A stretch of 9,689 bases of DNA from Gallionella sp. (GTDB lineage Bacteria > Pseudomonadota > Gammaproteobacteria > Burkholderiales > Gallionellaceae), in assembly GCA_023229845.1 (NCBI GenBank), contig JALNYK010000053.1:1-9689 (forward strand). The letters are read 5' to 3'. The first letter of the stretch is position 1. Every line of letters starts with the position of its first letter. The notes beneath the pieces were generated by a model. That model had not been told where the DNA came from. It did no database searches and saw only the letters and a list, made by a program, of their open reading frames with translations. A program made the position numbers and the translations under genes. Positions 8,411-9,689 of this stretch are shown here, in pieces.

Positions 8411-8580
8411 TCCACGGAAGACACGGAAATCATGGAACAAATCAATTGGTGACTCAGACTCGTCCAGCCACCCGACAGATGGCACGAAGAGTCATCGTAC
8501 GCATCTGAATCAGTTCGCATCTTGCAAGCTTCCGCCTAACGGCGAAATGCCTGCCTGCTCCATTCCGTGTCTTCCGTGGA
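8411..8580. repeat. 170-bp interval bounded by perfect 18-bp inverted repeats (MITE-like)
   Basis: TCCACGGAAGACACGGAA at 8411-8428 is the exact reverse complement of 8563-8580. Each arm contains a short internal repeat of CACGGAA. Beyond a small indel, ATGGAACA on the left loosely mirrors TGCTCCAT on the right, extending the relation inward. The 134 bp inside holds no convincing gene. From memory, CACGGAA-type sequences recur between genes in many environmental bacteria, so this may be one composite copy or two copies in opposite orientation. No target-site duplication was recognised. Confidence 0.6.
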
Positions 8581-8596
8581 CAAGTATTTTTCCAGG

Positions 8597-8812
8597 ATGA
8601 GCAAAACCAGCACACCATCGCCCGCCTCCGGACAGCCCAACTGCCTCGAATGCCGGCATTACCACATCACGTGGGATGCAAGCTTTCCCTACGGCTGCCG
8701 GGCAATGGACTTCAAGAGCAAAAGAAAACCGCAGCTGGACGTGCTGGAGTCTTCCGGCAGCCCCTGTCTGCGCTTCGTCCCGCGCCGCCAGCCCGGCCGC
8801 ACTCCGACTTAG
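8597..8812 (+). CDS. Small four-cysteine conserved hypothetical protein
   Basis: 71 aa from ATG 8597. Key residues are C16-x2-C19 (NCLECRHYHITWD), C34 (FPYGCRAMDFKSK) and C57 (SGSPCLRF), spaced like a small zinc-ribbon or treble-clef site. The aromatic and basic residues around the cysteines (RHY-ITWD, P-GCRA-FKSK) look like a conserved family pattern I have seen in proteobacterial hypothetical proteins, but no function is known to me. Start choice is weak: an AGG directly abuts the ATG, and an in-frame GTG at 8567 would add 10 residues encoded mostly by the 8563-8580 repeat arm. No signal peptide or membrane segment. It stands alone between the repeat interval and the hemerythrin gene. Coding is supported by the motif pattern more than by translation signals. 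Confidence 0.75.
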   Translation: MSKTSTPSPASGQPNCLECRHYHITWDASFPYGCRAMDFKSKRKPQLDVLESSGSPCLRFVPRRQPGRTPT

Positions 8813-8975
8813 AATCCAGTTCAACAGACACCCCTCGGCAAAACCTCATCTCCGCACCTCCCGAAATACGACAGCGAAATAGGCAATTTCCGATATTGCG
8901 CCGACCGTCAACAGGAGAAAATGCCTCCCGTACCGAACCCCTAAAACCCACGAGCCACCGAGACAGGAGAGCGTC

Positions 8976-9494
8976 ATGTGCATGTTATGGACCAAGCAGT
9001 TGAGCATCGGCAACACCATCGTCGATTCCGAGCACAAGCACCTGATCAGCCTGACCAATTACGTCGAACGCTCGATGATGACCGCGATGGACACCAAGGA
9101 TGGCTCGGACCTGCAACAGGCTTTCGACCAGCTGGAATACGCACTGAGCAGCCACTTCCGCAACGAAGAGAAGATCGCCCGTGCGTTGAACCTCCCGTTC
9201 GAGCAGCACCGTAAAGCCCAGCTGCACATGCTCAGCGACATCCATTTCCTGAAGACCGAACTGATGACCAAGGACTGCATCTGGACAGAAGCGGCGCTGC
9301 GGCATTTCTCCGAATTCCTCGAAGATCTGATAATGGAACACATCACCCAGGCGGACATGCCGATGAAGTCTGCATTGCAAGGCTACGACTACAACTTCTG
9401 GCCGGAACAGAATACTGCCGCCACCGGCGATGCCGAGCCCCTCTGGCTCAACCCGGTCGCACCGGCGCCGCTTGCCATGCATGCTGCTGCCTGA
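8976..9494 (+). CDS. Bacteriohemerythrin (hemerythrin HHE-domain protein)
   Basis: 172-aa four-helix-bundle protein of the hemerythrin family, which binds O2 (or senses O2/NO) at a carboxylate-bridged di-iron site; probably cytoplasmic. ATG 8976 has AGGAG 6 nt upstream; an ATG at 8982 is the alternative. Ligands visible: H20 (VDSEHKHL), H60 and E64 (HFRNEEK), H78 (FEQHRKAQ), then H122 and D127 (HITQADMPM). The residue four after H78, normally the second His of HxxxH, is Q82, so a six-ligand rather than seven-ligand site is predicted unless H84 substitutes. The C-terminal 40 residues (YDYNFWPEQ then an Ala/Pro-rich tail) extend past the domain. It appears monocistronic: a gap of about 160 bp lies upstream and a strong terminator follows. 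Roles proposed for relatives include O2 supply, storage or sensing; which applies here is unknown. Confidence 0.93.
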   Translation: MCMLWTKQLSIGNTIVDSEHKHLISLTNYVERSMMTAMDTKDGSDLQQAFDQLEYALSSHFRNEEKIARALNLPFEQHRKAQLHMLSDIHFLKTELMTKDCIWTEAALRHFSEFLEDLIMEHITQADMPMKSALQGYDYNFWPEQNTAATGDAEPLWLNPVAPAPLAMHAAA

Positions 9495-9598
9495 ACGGCC
9501 CCCCGCCTCCCGCCCGCGTCTGAACGCGAATTCTGATACCATGCGCGCCGGTTTCAACAAGTAGCGCATCACGCCCCACCCCGTCCGGCAACACCGGG

Positions 9599-9631
9599 AA
9601 GGGCCGCACGCAGAACGTGCGGCCCTTTCTC
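9599..9631 (+). terminator. Strong rho-independent terminator
   Basis: A perfect 12-bp stem (AAGGGCCGCACG at 9599-9610 with CGTGCGGCCCTT at 9616-9627) encloses a CAGAA loop and is followed by TTCT. Nine of the 12 pairs are G-C. There is no matching U-tract for the opposite strand, so it acts in the plus direction, ending the hemerythrin transcript about 105 nt after its stop and insulating the next gene. Confidence 0.88.
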
Positions 9632-9668
9632 ATTCAAGGACATCCCGGCGCGCGCAGGAAAATCTTTC

Positions 9669-9689
9669 ATGAGCGACACACCACAAGAC
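9669..9689 (+). CDS. Start of an unidentified downstream gene (cut by window end)
   Basis: ATG 9669 begins an open frame of seven codons (MSDTPQD) that runs off the window. AGGA lies 9 nt upstream and the terminator at 9599-9631 separates it from the previous gene, which fits a new transcription unit. A short N-terminus beginning MSD...QD would be compatible with, for example, a betaproteobacterial lysyl-tRNA synthetase, but seven residues cannot identify it. Confidence 0.5.

Noticed and set aside
8882..8902. GGCAAT...ATTGCGCC as a second, decayed copy of the REP-like palindrome
   Set aside because: Only 9 nt (TATTGCGCC) match the element in envC and the potential stem is imperfect; too little to claim a repeat copy.

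Overview
The window looks like chromosomal DNA of a GC-rich (roughly 60%) Gram-negative proteobacterium. The gpmI-envC-ctpA gene order, the style of the bacteriohemerythrin and the palindromic repeats suggest a betaproteobacterium, perhaps near Gallionellaceae/Nitrosomonadales. That placement is inference from gene content and protein style, not from a search.

Left block (1-3696, minus strand): a compact three-gene efflux module read right to left. It runs from an ArsR-family repressor (3696-3394), through a HlyD/MFP periplasmic adaptor (3328-2300), to an RND efflux pump permease that starts at 2287 and leaves the window at base 1 after 762 codons. The repressor has two cysteines 66 residues apart, which is the arrangement of the persulfide sensors SqrR, BigR and YgaV. 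AT-rich dyads lie both upstream of the repressor gene and between it and the adaptor gene. A self-regulated, sulfur- or redox-responsive efflux unit is therefore plausible. No outer-membrane channel gene is visible.

Centre block (3798-8375, plus strand): an apparent operon of gpmI (cofactor-independent phosphoglycerate mutase), envC (LytM-domain activator of septal amidases), ctpA (PDZ-containing S41 C-terminal processing protease) and a small ferredoxin-fold-like protein with a His-rich tail. The gpmI-envC junction has a 1-nt gap. A REP-like 60-bp palindrome lies inside the envC signal-peptide coding region. Its length is a multiple of three, and removing it on paper leaves an ordinary short signal peptide.

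Right block (8376-9689): a 170-bp interval bounded by perfect 18-bp inverted repeats, a small four-cysteine protein, and a bacteriohemerythrin in which one usual iron-ligand histidine is replaced by Gln. A strong intrinsic terminator follows, then the first seven codons of another plus-strand gene. No rRNA, tRNA, CRISPR array or transposase gene was seen, and no gene-free stretch exceeds 300 bases.
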